Counted from the stretch's first letter, positions 17,306 through 26,411 are shown. The stretch: 34,961 nucleotides of DNA from Bacteroidales bacterium (GCA_024401335.1 JAKSLH010000026.1:1-34961); one strand, 5' to 3'. Notes: generated from the sequence alone by a model not told the origin. Numbers and translations are program-made.

Positions 17306-18436
17306 ATGAAATACTATATCATAGCAGGTGAACCATCGGGCGACCTTCATGCATCAAACTTGATGAAGGCTCTCAAAAACGAAGATACCGACGCTCAATT
17401 TCGCTATTGGGGCGGAGATCTGATGGCGGCTCAGGGAGGAACTCTCGTTCGTCACTATAGAGACACTGCCGTAATGGGTGTCTGGGATGTCATCACTCAT
17501 CTAGGAAAGATAAAAAGGAACTTCAAGGAATGTAAAGCAGACATCCTCTCTTATAAGCCTGATGTGCTCATAGTGGTAGACTATGCCGGCTTCAACCTTC
17601 CAATGGCTAAATTCGCCAAAAACAACGGAATAAAGACGTTTTACTATATAGTGCCTAAGACTTGGGCTTCTAAAGAGGGACGCAACAAGAAGCTTAAGGC
17701 TTACATCGATAAGATGTACACTATACTGCCTTTCGAGACGGCTTACTTCAAGAATAAAGGTATCGAGGTGACTTACTGTGGCAATCCTGTAATGGACGCC
17801 ATAGAGAACAGACCATACAAGGGTGAATCCTTCGATGCTTTCTGCGAACGCAATAAGCTCGATAAGAGAGAAAAGATCGCTCTTGTGGCTGGTAGCCGTA
17901 AGTCGGAACTGAAATACAACTTGCCTGTGATGCTGCAGGCTATAGAGAAGTTCCCACAATATCAGTTTGTCATTGCTGGAGCGCCTTCTTTCAAATACGA
18001 GGACTATCGCCCTTATATCGAAAACAACCCTAATGTGACTGTCATATTCGGCGAGACTTATCAGCTTATGAGCCAGGCTCGTGCTGCTCTCGTGACATCG
18101 GGTACCGCAACTCTCGAAACGGCGATTCTCAACTGCCCTCAAGTGGTTGTATATCTCATGTGGGGCGGTGGATTTAGCGATTTTGTCGCTCATCTGTTCA
18201 TTAAGGTGCCCTACATAAGTCTTGTCAACCTGATCCTCGGACGCGAAGCTGTTAAGGAGCTGTTCCAAAGGGCTTATTCTTACGATAAGATGATTGCCGA
18301 ACTGACGGCTATCACGGGCAACACACCTGTCCGAGATAAGATGCTGGCTGACTACGACGAACTACGCGCCCTCGTTGGTGGTGCGGGTTGTAGCGAACGC
18401 GCCGCACACGCTATGGTCAACGATATCAAAAAATAA
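17306..18436 (+). CDS. lpxB: Lipid-A-disaccharide synthase
   Basis: 376 residues from the ATG at 17306 (MKYYIIAGEPSGDLHASNLM). An upstream in-frame ATG at 17264 lies inside the previous gene and is rejected. The GT-B glycosyltransferase family 19 signatures are present: GEPSGDLHAS, VVDYAGFN, YCGNPVMDAI, GSRKSELKYNLP and TSGTATLETAI. It joins UDP-2,3-diacylglucosamine to lipid X to make the lipid A disaccharide at the inner face of the membrane. It is translationally adjacent to the small membrane protein. Confidence 0.96.
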   Translation: MKYYIIAGEPSGDLHASNLMKALKNEDTDAQFRYWGGDLMAAQGGTLVRHYRDTAVMGVWDVITHLGKIKRNFKECKADILSYKPDVLIVVDYAGFNLPMAKFAKNNGIKTFYYIVPKTWASKEGRNKKLKAYIDKMYTILPFETAYFKNKGIEVTYCGNPVMDAIENRPYKGESFDAFCERNKLDKREKIALVAGSRKSELKYNLPVMLQAIEKFPQYQFVIAGAPSFKYEDYRPYIENNPNVTVIFGETYQLMSQARAALVTSGTATLETAILNCPQVVVYLMWGGGFSDFVAHLFIKVPYISLVNLILGREAVKELFQRAYSYDKMIAELTAITGNTPVRDKMLADYDELRALVGGAGCSERAAHAMVNDIKK

Positions 18437-18479
18437 CTGCATACTTTTTACTCACTTTTATTGCATAACTGATTGGTAT

Positions 18480-20888
18480 ATGTTCTCACTATATAAGAAA
18501 GAGATAGCGACGTTCTTCTGCTCGCTGACTGGTTATCTGGTAATTGCGGTGTTTCTAATTGCTACAGGCCTCTTCCTGTGGGTTGTACCTGGCGATCTTA
18601 ATATCATATACGGTGGTTATGCTACATTGGAACCGTTGTTCGGCATAGCCCCTTGGATATATCTGTTCCTCGTCCCTGCAATTTCTATGAGGCTTATCGC
18701 AGAAGAGAAGAAACAGGGCACTCTGGAGCTGCTCCTGATACGCCCTCTTACTACTCTGCAGATTACTTTCGCAAAGTATCTCGCGGGACTGACTCTGGTG
18801 ATAATTAGCATATTGCCTACCCTGATCTACCTGTTCATTGTCTGGCAGCTTGGCGACCCAGTAGGCAACATCGACATGGGCTCTACTATGGGTTCATATA
18901 TAGGTCTCATTCTGCTTGCCGCTGTTTATATGGCTATTGGTGTCTTCGCCTCTGCTACTACCGACAACCAGATTGTCGCTTTTGTCCTTGGCGTTGCTCT
19001 CTGCTTCGTGTTCTACACCGGTTTCGACTCGCTTGGCTCTATCCCTGCCATGAAGGGTCTGCAGGATTTCATTAGTCAATGTGGCATTAGCAACCATTAC
19101 GATAGCATCTCACGCGGTGTAATGGATAGCCGCGACGTGATCTACTTCATCTCTGTCACAGCTTTCTTCATCATACTTACCTCTATGATGATCTTCCGCG
19201 GAAAACAGAAGATGGTCAACTGGATTGCTGTTCCATGCATTCTGTTCTTTGTCAACATTCTCGCCGCTAACGCTTTCTTGCGCTTGGACCTTACATCTGA
19301 AGGCCGCTTTACTCTTGCTAATGTGACTCGTAACTTCCTTGAGGAACTTGACAACGAGGTGGTCGTGAAACTTTATCTTGATGGTGAACTTAACCCTGGA
19401 TTTACAAGACTTAAGAAGGCGGCTAACGAGATGATGGACGAGCTTGACGTGTGCGCTAATAAGGGCCTCAAACATATCACTATCTCCCCTTCCGAGATGA
19501 AGGCTAAGGAGATTGAAAAGCTCAACGAGGAACTGGCAGAACAGGGTTTGGGTGGCGTTCCTGTATTCGAGACGAAGGAGGACGGACAGAAGACGCGCAC
19601 AATTGTCTATCCTTACGCTCAGGTGTCGGTCGGCGACAACTATACATGGGTCAACCTTCTCGAGAATATCCCTGGTCTCAATAGCGACGAAAATCTTAAC
19701 CGTTCTGTCGAAGATATTGAATACAAGATTGTCGACGCTATTCGACGTGTTGTAACTGAAGAGAAGCCTCGCGTTGCTTTCCTGGAAGGACATAACGAAC
19801 TCGACGAGATGTCTGTCATTGAGGCTACCGACGCTCTTTCTCACCATTTCGCAGTCGATAGGGGTACTATCGGCAACGACGTGAGAATACTCGAACCATA
19901 TAAGGTACTGATCATAGCAAAGCCTGCCGCAAAATTTACCGAGGCTGAGAAGTTTGCTATCGACCACTACGTGATGAACGGTGGTCGCCTGCTGTGGCTT
20001 ATCGACGCGGTAAACATGACTCTCGACACTTTACGCAACGCTCCACATACTGTTGGCCTGTACGAGGATTTCAACATCGAGGATATGCTTTTCAAATATG
20101 GCTTTAGAGTAAACTCTGAGGTGGTGGAGGATATCAACTGCGGTATGGTTCCTATCAGTGTCCAGCAACCTGGCGAGGGGACTCGACTGGTTCCGATGCC
20201 ATGGCATTTCAGCCCTTTGCTGTCAACCAACATAGGCCACGCTATAACTCGTAACGTTAGCCTTGTCAAGGGTGACTTCACTAGCTATATCGACACTGTA
20301 GGTGAATACCTGAAAGTGATTCGCACTCCTCTCTTGCGCACATCGGCATATACTAAGGTTGACAAGGTCCCTGTCTTCGCTTCTCTTGCTAATATCCACG
20401 AGAAACCTGTGCAAAGCGAATACAACAGAAGCCACCTCAACGTGGCGGTGCTCAGCGAAGGCATATTCCCCTCTGTTTTCACTCACCGCAAGGCACCAAG
20501 CATGATGCAGGGCTACAACGAGATAAAGGAGGAGAGTGTTCCTACAAAGATGATCGTGGTTGCCGACGGCGATATAATACGCAACGATGTCCGCTTCAAG
20601 GAGACGGCTAACCCTAAGGTTGTTCCTCTGGGATATGACGAGCTGTCACGACAGACATTTGGCAACAAGGATTTCATTGTTAACGCTGTGCAATACCTGG
20701 CCGACGATGAGGGATGGATGTCTCTCCGTAATAGGATGTTCTCACTTCGCTTGCTTGATAAACATCAGCTTGGCGAAGGTACAACAGGATGGAAGACTAT
20801 AGCTGTGGCTTTGCCGCTTCTTTTACTCGCAATAGTATTCGCTGGCGTCGTTTTCATTAGGAAAAACAAATACGCCTCAAAAAAATAA
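18480..20888 (+). CDS. Fused GldF-GldG-type ABC transporter permease/substrate component
   Basis: 802 residues from the ATG at 18480 (MFSLYKKEIATFF), 43 bases after lpxB; the ATG at 18375 lies inside lpxB. Residues 1-240 are an ABC-2 permease like GldF, with six membrane segments and the typical EEKKQGTLELLLIRPL. A further membrane helix (about 248-265) and LDLTSEGRFTLA begin a GldG-like ABC_transp_aux periplasmic domain to about 770, closed by a C-terminal helix. In flavobacteria GldF and GldG are separate and pair with the ATPase GldA for gliding and T9SS-linked functions. Here they are one chain, and no GldA is in the window. The repeat protein at 3-4463 may be a T9SS client. Confidence 0.88.
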   Translation: MFSLYKKEIATFFCSLTGYLVIAVFLIATGLFLWVVPGDLNIIYGGYATLEPLFGIAPWIYLFLVPAISMRLIAEEKKQGTLELLLIRPLTTLQITFAKYLAGLTLVIISILPTLIYLFIVWQLGDPVGNIDMGSTMGSYIGLILLAAVYMAIGVFASATTDNQIVAFVLGVALCFVFYTGFDSLGSIPAMKGLQDFISQCGISNHYDSISRGVMDSRDVIYFISVTAFFIILTSMMIFRGKQKMVNWIAVPCILFFVNILAANAFLRLDLTSEGRFTLANVTRNFLEELDNEVVVKLYLDGELNPGFTRLKKAANEMMDELDVCANKGLKHITISPSEMKAKEIEKLNEELAEQGLGGVPVFETKEDGQKTRTIVYPYAQVSVGDNYTWVNLLENIPGLNSDENLNRSVEDIEYKIVDAIRRVVTEEKPRVAFLEGHNELDEMSVIEATDALSHHFAVDRGTIGNDVRILEPYKVLIIAKPAAKFTEAEKFAIDHYVMNGGRLLWLIDAVNMTLDTLRNAPHTVGLYEDFNIEDMLFKYGFRVNSEVVEDINCGMVPISVQQPGEGTRLVPMPWHFSPLLSTNIGHAITRNVSLVKGDFTSYIDTVGEYLKVIRTPLLRTSAYTKVDKVPVFASLANIHEKPVQSEYNRSHLNVAVLSEGIFPSVFTHRKAPSMMQGYNEIKEESVPTKMIVVADGDIIRNDVRFKETANPKVVPLGYDELSRQTFGNKDFIVNAVQYLADDEGWMSLRNRMFSLRLLDKHQLGEGTTGWKTIAVALPLLLLAIVFAGVVFIRKNKYASKK

Positions 20889-20983
20889 CGCTACGACGAA
20901 AACCTTACGCTTTATTTGCCGTAAGAGTTAGTAGAAGTAGTTCCGATAAAATCGGGTAAAAGTTTTTTCATATGATTTATCAT

Positions 20984-21014
20984 GCCGCACCGAGAAGGTT
21001 GCGGCTTGTTTTTT
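20984..21014 (+). terminator. Terminator of the Na/Pi-GldFG operon
   Basis: A six-base stem GCCGCA/TGCGGC encloses a 10-base loop, in which CC/GG can extend it with a bulge. It is followed by TTG and six T. A weaker hairpin (CCGAT-AAA-ATCGG, 20943-20955) lies just upstream. Confidence 0.7.
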
Positions 21015-21983
21015 CTAGGAACGTCTTTCCTGTCTATCACGGATATTTTCACCGTTGGAATCAAATGACTCTTGTTGATGACGACGCTGCTTTAACTCCA
21101 ACTTACGCTGTGAACGTGACTTGTAATCCTGCGTGTTTGTCAACGGATTGAGAACTGGCCTAACCTCATCATCATCGTCATCTGCCTTATGATGCTGCCT
21201 ACGTGAATCTCCCGACATTTCACACACTGTCGGATCTACTATGGTTCCATTCACATTAACCTGGGCCGACAGACGACCGTCCTTACGCTGCTTGACCTTC
21301 AATGTGTACATCTGCTCCCATAGCAGATCAAACTCGTCTATGAAGGCGTTGACTATGGTATAGTTGGTTGTAATAACAAGATTCTCCTGATTATAGGCCT
21401 TGGCTGTGTATGTCCAGTTGTAACTTCCAGTAAAGGCTATCTTGCCATCTATAAGGCCAAATTTGTTGTGCATGTGATACTTCGAATTGTCAACTTTGAC
21501 TTGCACACCTGCACGGGCCAGATCTTTGACCTGCGACCCTGTATCTCGCATCTTATTGCCGTCTGTTATGAGACGTACCTTGATGCCTCGCGAACATGCC
21601 GCCCTCAGACATTTACCAAGGAGTTCGTCACTGATGGTGAACACGCACAGATCAATTGATTTCTTAGCCCTGCTAAGATGAAAGGCGATGTTCTCTGGTA
21701 TGTCCTGACCTGGCGAGAACAGTACTTCATGCATACGGAAGGAGTTCTTCTCTATGATAGAAAAGGAGTTCTCTAGCCATCTGATGGCTTTCAATCCATC
21801 ACCTCCCTGCCCGAGACGCTTCCCTTCATTGAACAACTTGGACTTCAACTCGCCTCGCTCTGCCCTGTCAAGATCATTGAGTACCTTGACGATATTCGAC
21901 GGCAACTCATAATCCTTACCGAGATGAAACATATCGGAAAAGAAAGCTACTATATCATCTGTCCTGTTCTTCATGTCAATCAA
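21015..21983 (-). CDS. Phospholipase D-like protein with a single HKD motif
   Basis: 322 residues, no signal peptide. Residues 1-85 are a helical N-terminal region of unknown role. Residues 95-235 form a PLDc_2 domain with one HxKx4D motif (MHNKFGLID: H172, K174, D179) followed by TGSYNW. Enzymes with a single motif, such as the Nuc endonuclease and MitoPLD/Zucchini, work as dimers, so nuclease or phospholipase activity is possible. The last 85 residues are low-complexity and charged, with an acidic DDDDDE run and a basic, glutamine-rich tail. It lies 13 bases downstream of the phosphoesterase gene, probably in one transcript. Confidence 0.85.
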   Translation of the reverse strand: MIDMKNRTDDIVAFFSDMFHLGKDYELPSNIVKVLNDLDRAERGELKSKLFNEGKRLGQGGDGLKAIRWLENSFSIIEKNSFRMHEVLFSPGQDIPENIAFHLSRAKKSIDLCVFTISDELLGKCLRAACSRGIKVRLITDGNKMRDTGSQVKDLARAGVQVKVDNSKYHMHNKFGLIDGKIAFTGSYNWTYTAKAYNQENLVITTNYTIVNAFIDEFDLLWEQMYTLKVKQRKDGRLSAQVNVNGTIVDPTVCEMSGDSRRQHHKADDDDDEVRPVLNPLTNTQDYKSRSQRKLELKQRRHQQESFDSNGENIRDRQERRS

Positions 21984-21996
21984 AAATAAAATCTAG

Positions 21997-22491
21997 TTAG
22001 TTCCTTTGGCCAAGTTCTATAACCTCCATATCCTCTACTTTCCCGTCGTTTATGGAGAATCTGAGCGCCGTTCTTACAACATGGAAGCCAAATCTGCCAC
22101 ATGCACCGGGATTAAGATGTAGACAGTTGTATTGCTTATCAAACATGACTTTCAAGATGTGAGAATGTCCGCAGACTAGCACTTGTGGAGGTTTCTGTGC
22201 TAACTTGATAAGTGCCTTGGCCGAATATTTACCCGGATAACCTCCTATATGCATCATCAAGACATCTACTCCCTCTACCGTAAATCGCTCCATCTCATTG
22301 AGATTATACCGCATCTCCGCACCATCGATATTGCCATATACTGCTCTCAATGGCTTGAATTTGCGAAGCGACTCAAGCACTTCCATGCTACCGATATCTC
22401 CTGCATGCCATACCTCATCCACATCCGCAAAAAGTGTGAACAAACGTGGATCAAGATATGCGTGAGTATCTGATATCAATCCTACCTTCAT
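21997..22491 (-). CDS. YfcE/MJ0936-type metallophosphoesterase
   Basis: 164 residues, the usual length of this family. The calcineurin-like metal motifs are in order: ISDTHAYLD (D-x-H), HAGDIGSMEV (GD), YGNID (GN), MMHIGGYPG (H) and CGHSHILK (GHxH). Members hydrolyse phosphodiesters such as cyclic nucleotides or model substrates; the physiological substrate is not known. It is divergent from ppk1 with 111 bases between the starts. Confidence 0.93.
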   Translation of the reverse strand: MKVGLISDTHAYLDPRLFTLFADVDEVWHAGDIGSMEVLESLRKFKPLRAVYGNIDGAEMRYNLNEMERFTVEGVDVLMMHIGGYPGKYSAKALIKLAQKPPQVLVCGHSHILKVMFDKQYNCLHLNPGACGRFGFHVVRTALRFSINDGKVEDMEVIELGQRN

Positions 22492-22540
22492 GCGCCAGAC
22501 TTAAGTTACTATATGCGAATTAACGAAAAAAGAATGAATA

Positions 22541-22573
22541 ATTGTCAGAATTGGTAAAAAATAGTTAACTTTG
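22541..22573 (+). promoter_or_regulatory. Promoter of the ppk1-NlpC-nth operon
   Basis: TAACTTTG at 22566-22573 matches the -7 TAnnTTTG. An ATTG at 22541-22544, 21 bases upstream, is close to the -33 TTTG. The ATG is 30 bases downstream. Confidence 0.65.
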
Positions 22574-22602
22574 TATAGAACGTGTTTTGACACGTAAAAG
22601 CT

Positions 22603-24684
22603 ATGTCATTCAGGTATAAATACTTCAACAGAGACCTAAGTTGGCTATCTTTCAACCATCGAGTTCTGGAAGAGGCCAAAGACACGACATTGCCCCTTTA
22701 CGAACAAATGACATTCCTTGCCATTTATTCTTCTAATCTTGACGATTTTTATAGGGTTAGAGTGGCGGCCTACCGCAACTCTGCCGAAAGCGACACCTCA
22801 CTCGAAGATGTCACCAATCCGGCAATGGTTCTTTCAAGGATCAACCATACCGTTTCCGGACAGATAAAGGAGATGTCTGAAATACTGAAGACACAGATCG
22901 CTCCAAGGCTTCTTAAGCATAAAGTAAAGCTGTATCTCGACGAGATGCCTACCGACGAGAAACAGCTGAAGTTCATAAAGGACTATTTCTTCCACGAGGT
23001 GATTGCTTATCTGCAACCTGTATTGCTCACTAAAGGCACAAGGACTTTCCTGAGAGACAACAGACCTTACCTTGCCCTTAAGATGTTCGCTAAGAACATC
23101 AGATGCAAAGACAGAAGCAAACAGCACCCTACCTACGCATTGGTAAAGCTTCCGCTTAAAGACCCTCCATACTTCAACGACCTAGCTCGTTTTGTTGAAC
23201 TGCCTAGCGAGGGTAAGATGCGATATATAATGTTCCTCGACGACGTGATTCGTATCAACCTCAACGAGCTGTTCCCTGGCTACGACATTGTCGGCGAATG
23301 GAGCATCAAGGTCTCACGCGACGCTGACTTGGGTATCGACGAACTGGGTGACGAACGTCTCGTGGAGATGATAAAGCAAAATATCGCACGACGTTCTACC
23401 GGACTTCCTTCTAGCTTCTATCACGATAGGAACATCGCTCACGACCTCTTGAAATACCTCAAGAATACTTTCGGCTTCACCGATGGCGAAATGGTAGAGA
23501 GCGGCAGATATCTCAACCTGCACCACCTTACGCAGTTCCCTAAGGAGCTCATCAAGAGCGAAACTCTTAAGCCTATAGAGCAGATAAAGACTAAAAGGCT
23601 TCTCAACATGAAGTCTATGTTCGACGAGATGAGCAAAGGCGACATTGTCGTTCACTACCCATATCAGCCTTTCGACTACGTGATACGTCTCCTCAACGAG
23701 GCTATCGTGGACCCTACCGTCGAAGAGATTAAGGTGACACAATATAGGGTTGCCAACAACTCCGCTGTCGTCGCTTCACTCATATCCGCTGCCAAGAGTG
23801 GCAAGAAGGTGACTGTCTTCGTTGAACTCAAGGCTCGCTTCGATGAGATGAACAATCTCGAAATGAGCGAACGCATGAAGGAGGCGGGTATCAACATTAT
23901 CTATAGCATACCTGGACTCAAGGTTCACGCTAAGATGATGCTTATCGTAAAGAAGGAACAAGGCAAGAGCAAGGGATACGCTTATCTCAGCACTGGTAAC
24001 TTCAACGAGAACACGGCTAAGCAATATACCGATCATGGTCTGTTTACTTGCGATACGACAACAACCGATGAACTGAAGCAGGTCTTCTCATTCCTCGAAA
24101 ATCGCCATAAGAAGCCTCAGCTTAAGAAGCTGCTTGTCACACAGATCAACCTCAAGGAGAAACTGACTCAGCTGATTGACGATGAGATAAAGATAGCCCA
24201 GGAAGGTGGCGAAGCTCGTATGATTCTCAAGATGAACGGCCTGCAACACCGACATCTGATAAACAAGCTTTATGAAGCGAGCTTGGCTGGCGTCAAGATC
24301 GACCTTATCGTCAGAGGTATATGCTGCCTTGTACCCGACCAGGCGTACAGCAAAAACATAAGGATAATACGCATAGTTGACAGATTCCTGGAGCATGGCA
24401 GAGTCTGGCTCTTCAGAAGCAGAGGAGAGAATAAGATGTACCTGACTTCATCCGACTGGCTTAACAGGAACATGCAAAGAAGAATCGAACTGGCGTTCCC
24501 AATAGATGACCAAGACATAAAGCAGGAGATAATGGACATACTCGACATCCAGCTCAACGACAATGTCAAGGCTCGTGAGATAAACGCGAACCTGGATGGT
24601 CTAAAGCCCGTGATATCCGACGGTAGCATGGTTGTCAGGGCGCAAGAGAATACATATAAGATGTTGTTGAATAAAAACCGATAA
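22603..24684 (+). CDS. ppk1: Polyphosphate kinase 1
   Basis: 693 residues, the normal length. The N-terminal domain begins FRYKYFNRDLSWLSFNHRVL and includes the signature LAIYSSNLDDFYRVRVA. The catalytic PLD-fold domains carry the autophosphorylated histidine in LKVHAKMMLIV (H442), then STGNFNENTAK, and the second histidine in LEHGRVWLFRS. It transfers the gamma phosphate of ATP to polyphosphate, reversibly. It leads a tight three-gene transcript and shares the window with a phosphate transporter and SurE. Confidence 0.97.
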   Translation: MSFRYKYFNRDLSWLSFNHRVLEEAKDTTLPLYEQMTFLAIYSSNLDDFYRVRVAAYRNSAESDTSLEDVTNPAMVLSRINHTVSGQIKEMSEILKTQIAPRLLKHKVKLYLDEMPTDEKQLKFIKDYFFHEVIAYLQPVLLTKGTRTFLRDNRPYLALKMFAKNIRCKDRSKQHPTYALVKLPLKDPPYFNDLARFVELPSEGKMRYIMFLDDVIRINLNELFPGYDIVGEWSIKVSRDADLGIDELGDERLVEMIKQNIARRSTGLPSSFYHDRNIAHDLLKYLKNTFGFTDGEMVESGRYLNLHHLTQFPKELIKSETLKPIEQIKTKRLLNMKSMFDEMSKGDIVVHYPYQPFDYVIRLLNEAIVDPTVEEIKVTQYRVANNSAVVASLISAAKSGKKVTVFVELKARFDEMNNLEMSERMKEAGINIIYSIPGLKVHAKMMLIVKKEQGKSKGYAYLSTGNFNENTAKQYTDHGLFTCDTTTTDELKQVFSFLENRHKKPQLKKLLVTQINLKEKLTQLIDDEIKIAQEGGEARMILKMNGLQHRHLINKLYEASLAGVKIDLIVRGICCLVPDQAYSKNIRIIRIVDRFLEHGRVWLFRSRGENKMYLTSSDWLNRNMQRRIELAFPIDDQDIKQEIMDILDIQLNDNVKAREINANLDGLKPVISDGSMVVRAQENTYKMLLNKNR

Positions 24685-24698
24685 AACCGATATAAACT

Positions 24699-25469
24699 AT
24701 GAAGCATTCTATCTGCCACTACGGCTACATACCAGTTCGCACAGAACCTAGCGAGACTTCAGAGCTTTGCACCCAAATCCTCTTTGGCGAGACTTACAAC
24801 GTCGTTGAGCAACAGGGCAAATGGCTTCGTGTGATTTTAGACTATGACAACTATGAAGGCTGGATTGACGCTAAACTCGACATCAACGATGAAGAGATTG
24901 AGGTCGAGAAATGGTGCAGAGCTAAGAAATGGATCGTACATTGGCCATCGGTAAAGGCTGTATGTAAAGGTGAACCTCACTCTATGCTTATATCCGCCGG
25001 AAGCGAGATATGGATCAATGGTAACGAACTTGCCTCTTTCTCTATAGGTAAGAACGAATATCATATCGACTGCGACTACCTGCTCCACTCTACCCCAAAC
25101 ATCGAAGCTGTCGCCATGTCTCTCTATGGCACACCATACCTGTGGGGCGGACGTAACTTCTATGGCATCGACTGCTCTGGCTTCACGCAGCTCGTTTACA
25201 AGATTGTCGGCAAGAAACTCCCACGCGACGCATCACAACAAATCGAGATGGGACGCGCACTCGCTCCAGGAGAAGAACCTCAGGAGGGCGACTTGGCTTT
25301 CTTCGACACTCCTTCTGGTAAGATTGTTCACGTTGGACTTTGCCTTGGCGACAAACGTATCATCCACGCTTCTGGTAATGTACATATTGACTGGCTCGAC
25401 GATAAGGGTATCTACAGCGACCAGCTCGACCAATATACTCACACTCTCAGAGTCATCAAGCGTCTATGA
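24699..25469 (+). CDS. NlpC/P60 peptidase with SH3-like domains (YkfC-like)
   Basis: 256 residues. An SH3-like domain fills about residues 10-60 (IPVRTEPSETSELCTQILFG, GWID), with a second possible SH3-like region to about 125. The C40 cysteine-peptidase domain from 135 has LWGGRNFYGIDCSGF with catalytic C159, HVGLCLG with H211, and a third polar residue H223 (IIHASG). There is no signal peptide, so like YkfC or dipeptidyl-peptidase VI it may cut gamma-D-Glu-diamino-acid bonds in recycled wall peptides in the cytoplasm. It starts 14 bases after ppk1 and overlaps nth by four bases. Confidence 0.92.
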   Translation: MKHSICHYGYIPVRTEPSETSELCTQILFGETYNVVEQQGKWLRVILDYDNYEGWIDAKLDINDEEIEVEKWCRAKKWIVHWPSVKAVCKGEPHSMLISAGSEIWINGNELASFSIGKNEYHIDCDYLLHSTPNIEAVAMSLYGTPYLWGGRNFYGIDCSGFTQLVYKIVGKKLPRDASQQIEMGRALAPGEEPQEGDLAFFDTPSGKIVHVGLCLGDKRIIHASGNVHIDWLDDKGIYSDQLDQYTHTLRVIKRL

Positions 25470-26155
25470 CAAAAGAGCAGCTTTACAAGCGCGTAGTGGA
25501 GTATTTCAGCGAGGCTATGCCTACCGCAGAGACCGAACTGAATTACACCGACGCGTTTAGCCTCCTTGTCGCTGTCATGTTGTCTGCTCAATGCACCGAC
25601 AAACGTGTCAACACGATAACACCGGCTCTGCTCGCCAGATATCCCGACGCCAAAGCTATGTCAGAGGCTACGGTTGATGAGATATTCGAATATATCAAGT
25701 CGTGTAGCTACCCCAACAGTAAAAGCAAGCATCTCAGCCAGATGGCAAAGATGCTTCGCGATGAGTTCGGAGGCGAAGTGCCTGGCAATATCGACGACCT
25801 GCAAAAACTGCCTGGCGTTGGTAGAAAGACGGCGAATGTGATGGTAAGCGTCTTCTTCGGAAAACAAGCAATGCCTGTCGATACCCACGTATTCAGGGTC
25901 GCTGCGAGAATAGGACTTAGCAGAAACGCTAAGACACCACCGGAAACAGAAAAGCAACTTACCGCCGGATTCCCTAACGACATACTGGGACTTGCTCACC
26001 ATTGGCTCATCCTGCACGGAAGATATGTTTGTACCGCTAGAAACCCTAAATGTGAAGGATGTGGACTATATGATATTTGTCAGTACAAAGTGACGAATAC
26101 ATCATTATCGGTGACAAACGTACGCAAAAACAAGCTCAAAAAGGACAATAATTGA
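25466..26155 (+). CDS. nth: Endonuclease III
   Basis: 229 residues. The helix-hairpin-helix LPGVGRKTANVMV carries the catalytic lysine (K121), and PVDTHVFRVA carries the catalytic aspartate (D139). Four cysteines (189, 196, 199, 205) have the C-x6-C-x2-C-x5-C spacing of the [4Fe-4S] cluster. It is a glycosylase/AP lyase for oxidised pyrimidines. The start ATG overlaps the stop of the NlpC/P60 gene (ATGA), which implies translational coupling. It is the last gene before the terminator at 26288. Confidence 0.97.
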   Translation: MTKEQLYKRVVEYFSEAMPTAETELNYTDAFSLLVAVMLSAQCTDKRVNTITPALLARYPDAKAMSEATVDEIFEYIKSCSYPNSKSKHLSQMAKMLRDEFGGEVPGNIDDLQKLPGVGRKTANVMVSVFFGKQAMPVDTHVFRVAARIGLSRNAKTPPETEKQLTAGFPNDILGLAHHWLILHGRYVCTARNPKCEGCGLYDICQYKVTNTSLSVTNVRKNKLKKDNN

Positions 26156-26287
26156 CCAATGCACTAAAATTTTTGACTAACGAACAAAAATATTTGCTCA
26201 TTTGTTTTGTAGTTTCAAAAATAAATGTCATTTTTGCATTGGGATTTTTCATAAAACTTGGATTTAGTTAGCTGATTTAGGGAAGAA
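26156..26287 (+). other. Intergenic segment with an 8-base inverted repeat
   Basis: Immediately after the nth stop, CCAATGCA (26156-26163) is perfectly complementary to TGCATTGG (26235-26242), 71 bases apart. An inner ATTTTTG/CAAAAAT pair lies near 26169-26191, and a directly repeated GATTTAG follows. The segment is very AT-rich and holds no open frame. It may be a structured 3' UTR or a small RNA; no promoter box is seen. Confidence 0.35.
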
Positions 26288-26324
26288 AGGACCTTGCAAA
26301 CGTGCTCGGTCCTCCCTTTTTTTT
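26288..26324 (+). terminator. Terminator of the ppk1-NlpC-nth operon
   Basis: An AGGACC/GGTCCT stem with a 14-base loop is followed by CCC and eight T. An outer AGGGA/TCCCT can add to the stem with an internal loop. Confidence 0.8.
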
Positions 26325-26376
26325 ATATACCTATGGCAAATGCCCTATATTCAAGAATAGTTTAGCAATAAATAAT

Positions 26377-26384
26377 TATCTTTG
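26377..26384 (+). promoter_or_regulatory. -7 promoter box of the PgpH-type gene
   Basis: TATCTTTG matches TAnnTTTG, 28 bases before the ATG at 26412. It also contains the TTG at 26382, which cannot be the translation start for that reason. Confidence 0.55.
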
Positions 26385-26411
26385 CCTATAAACTCCAAAC
26401 ACGATACAGAG

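Noticed and set aside
17501-18268. 255-codon antisense frame within lpxB
   Set aside because: Shadow of a conserved gene; no recognisable protein features.
19110-19967. 285-codon antisense frame within the GldFG gene
   Set aside because: Shadow of the fused permease gene with no promoter or family features.
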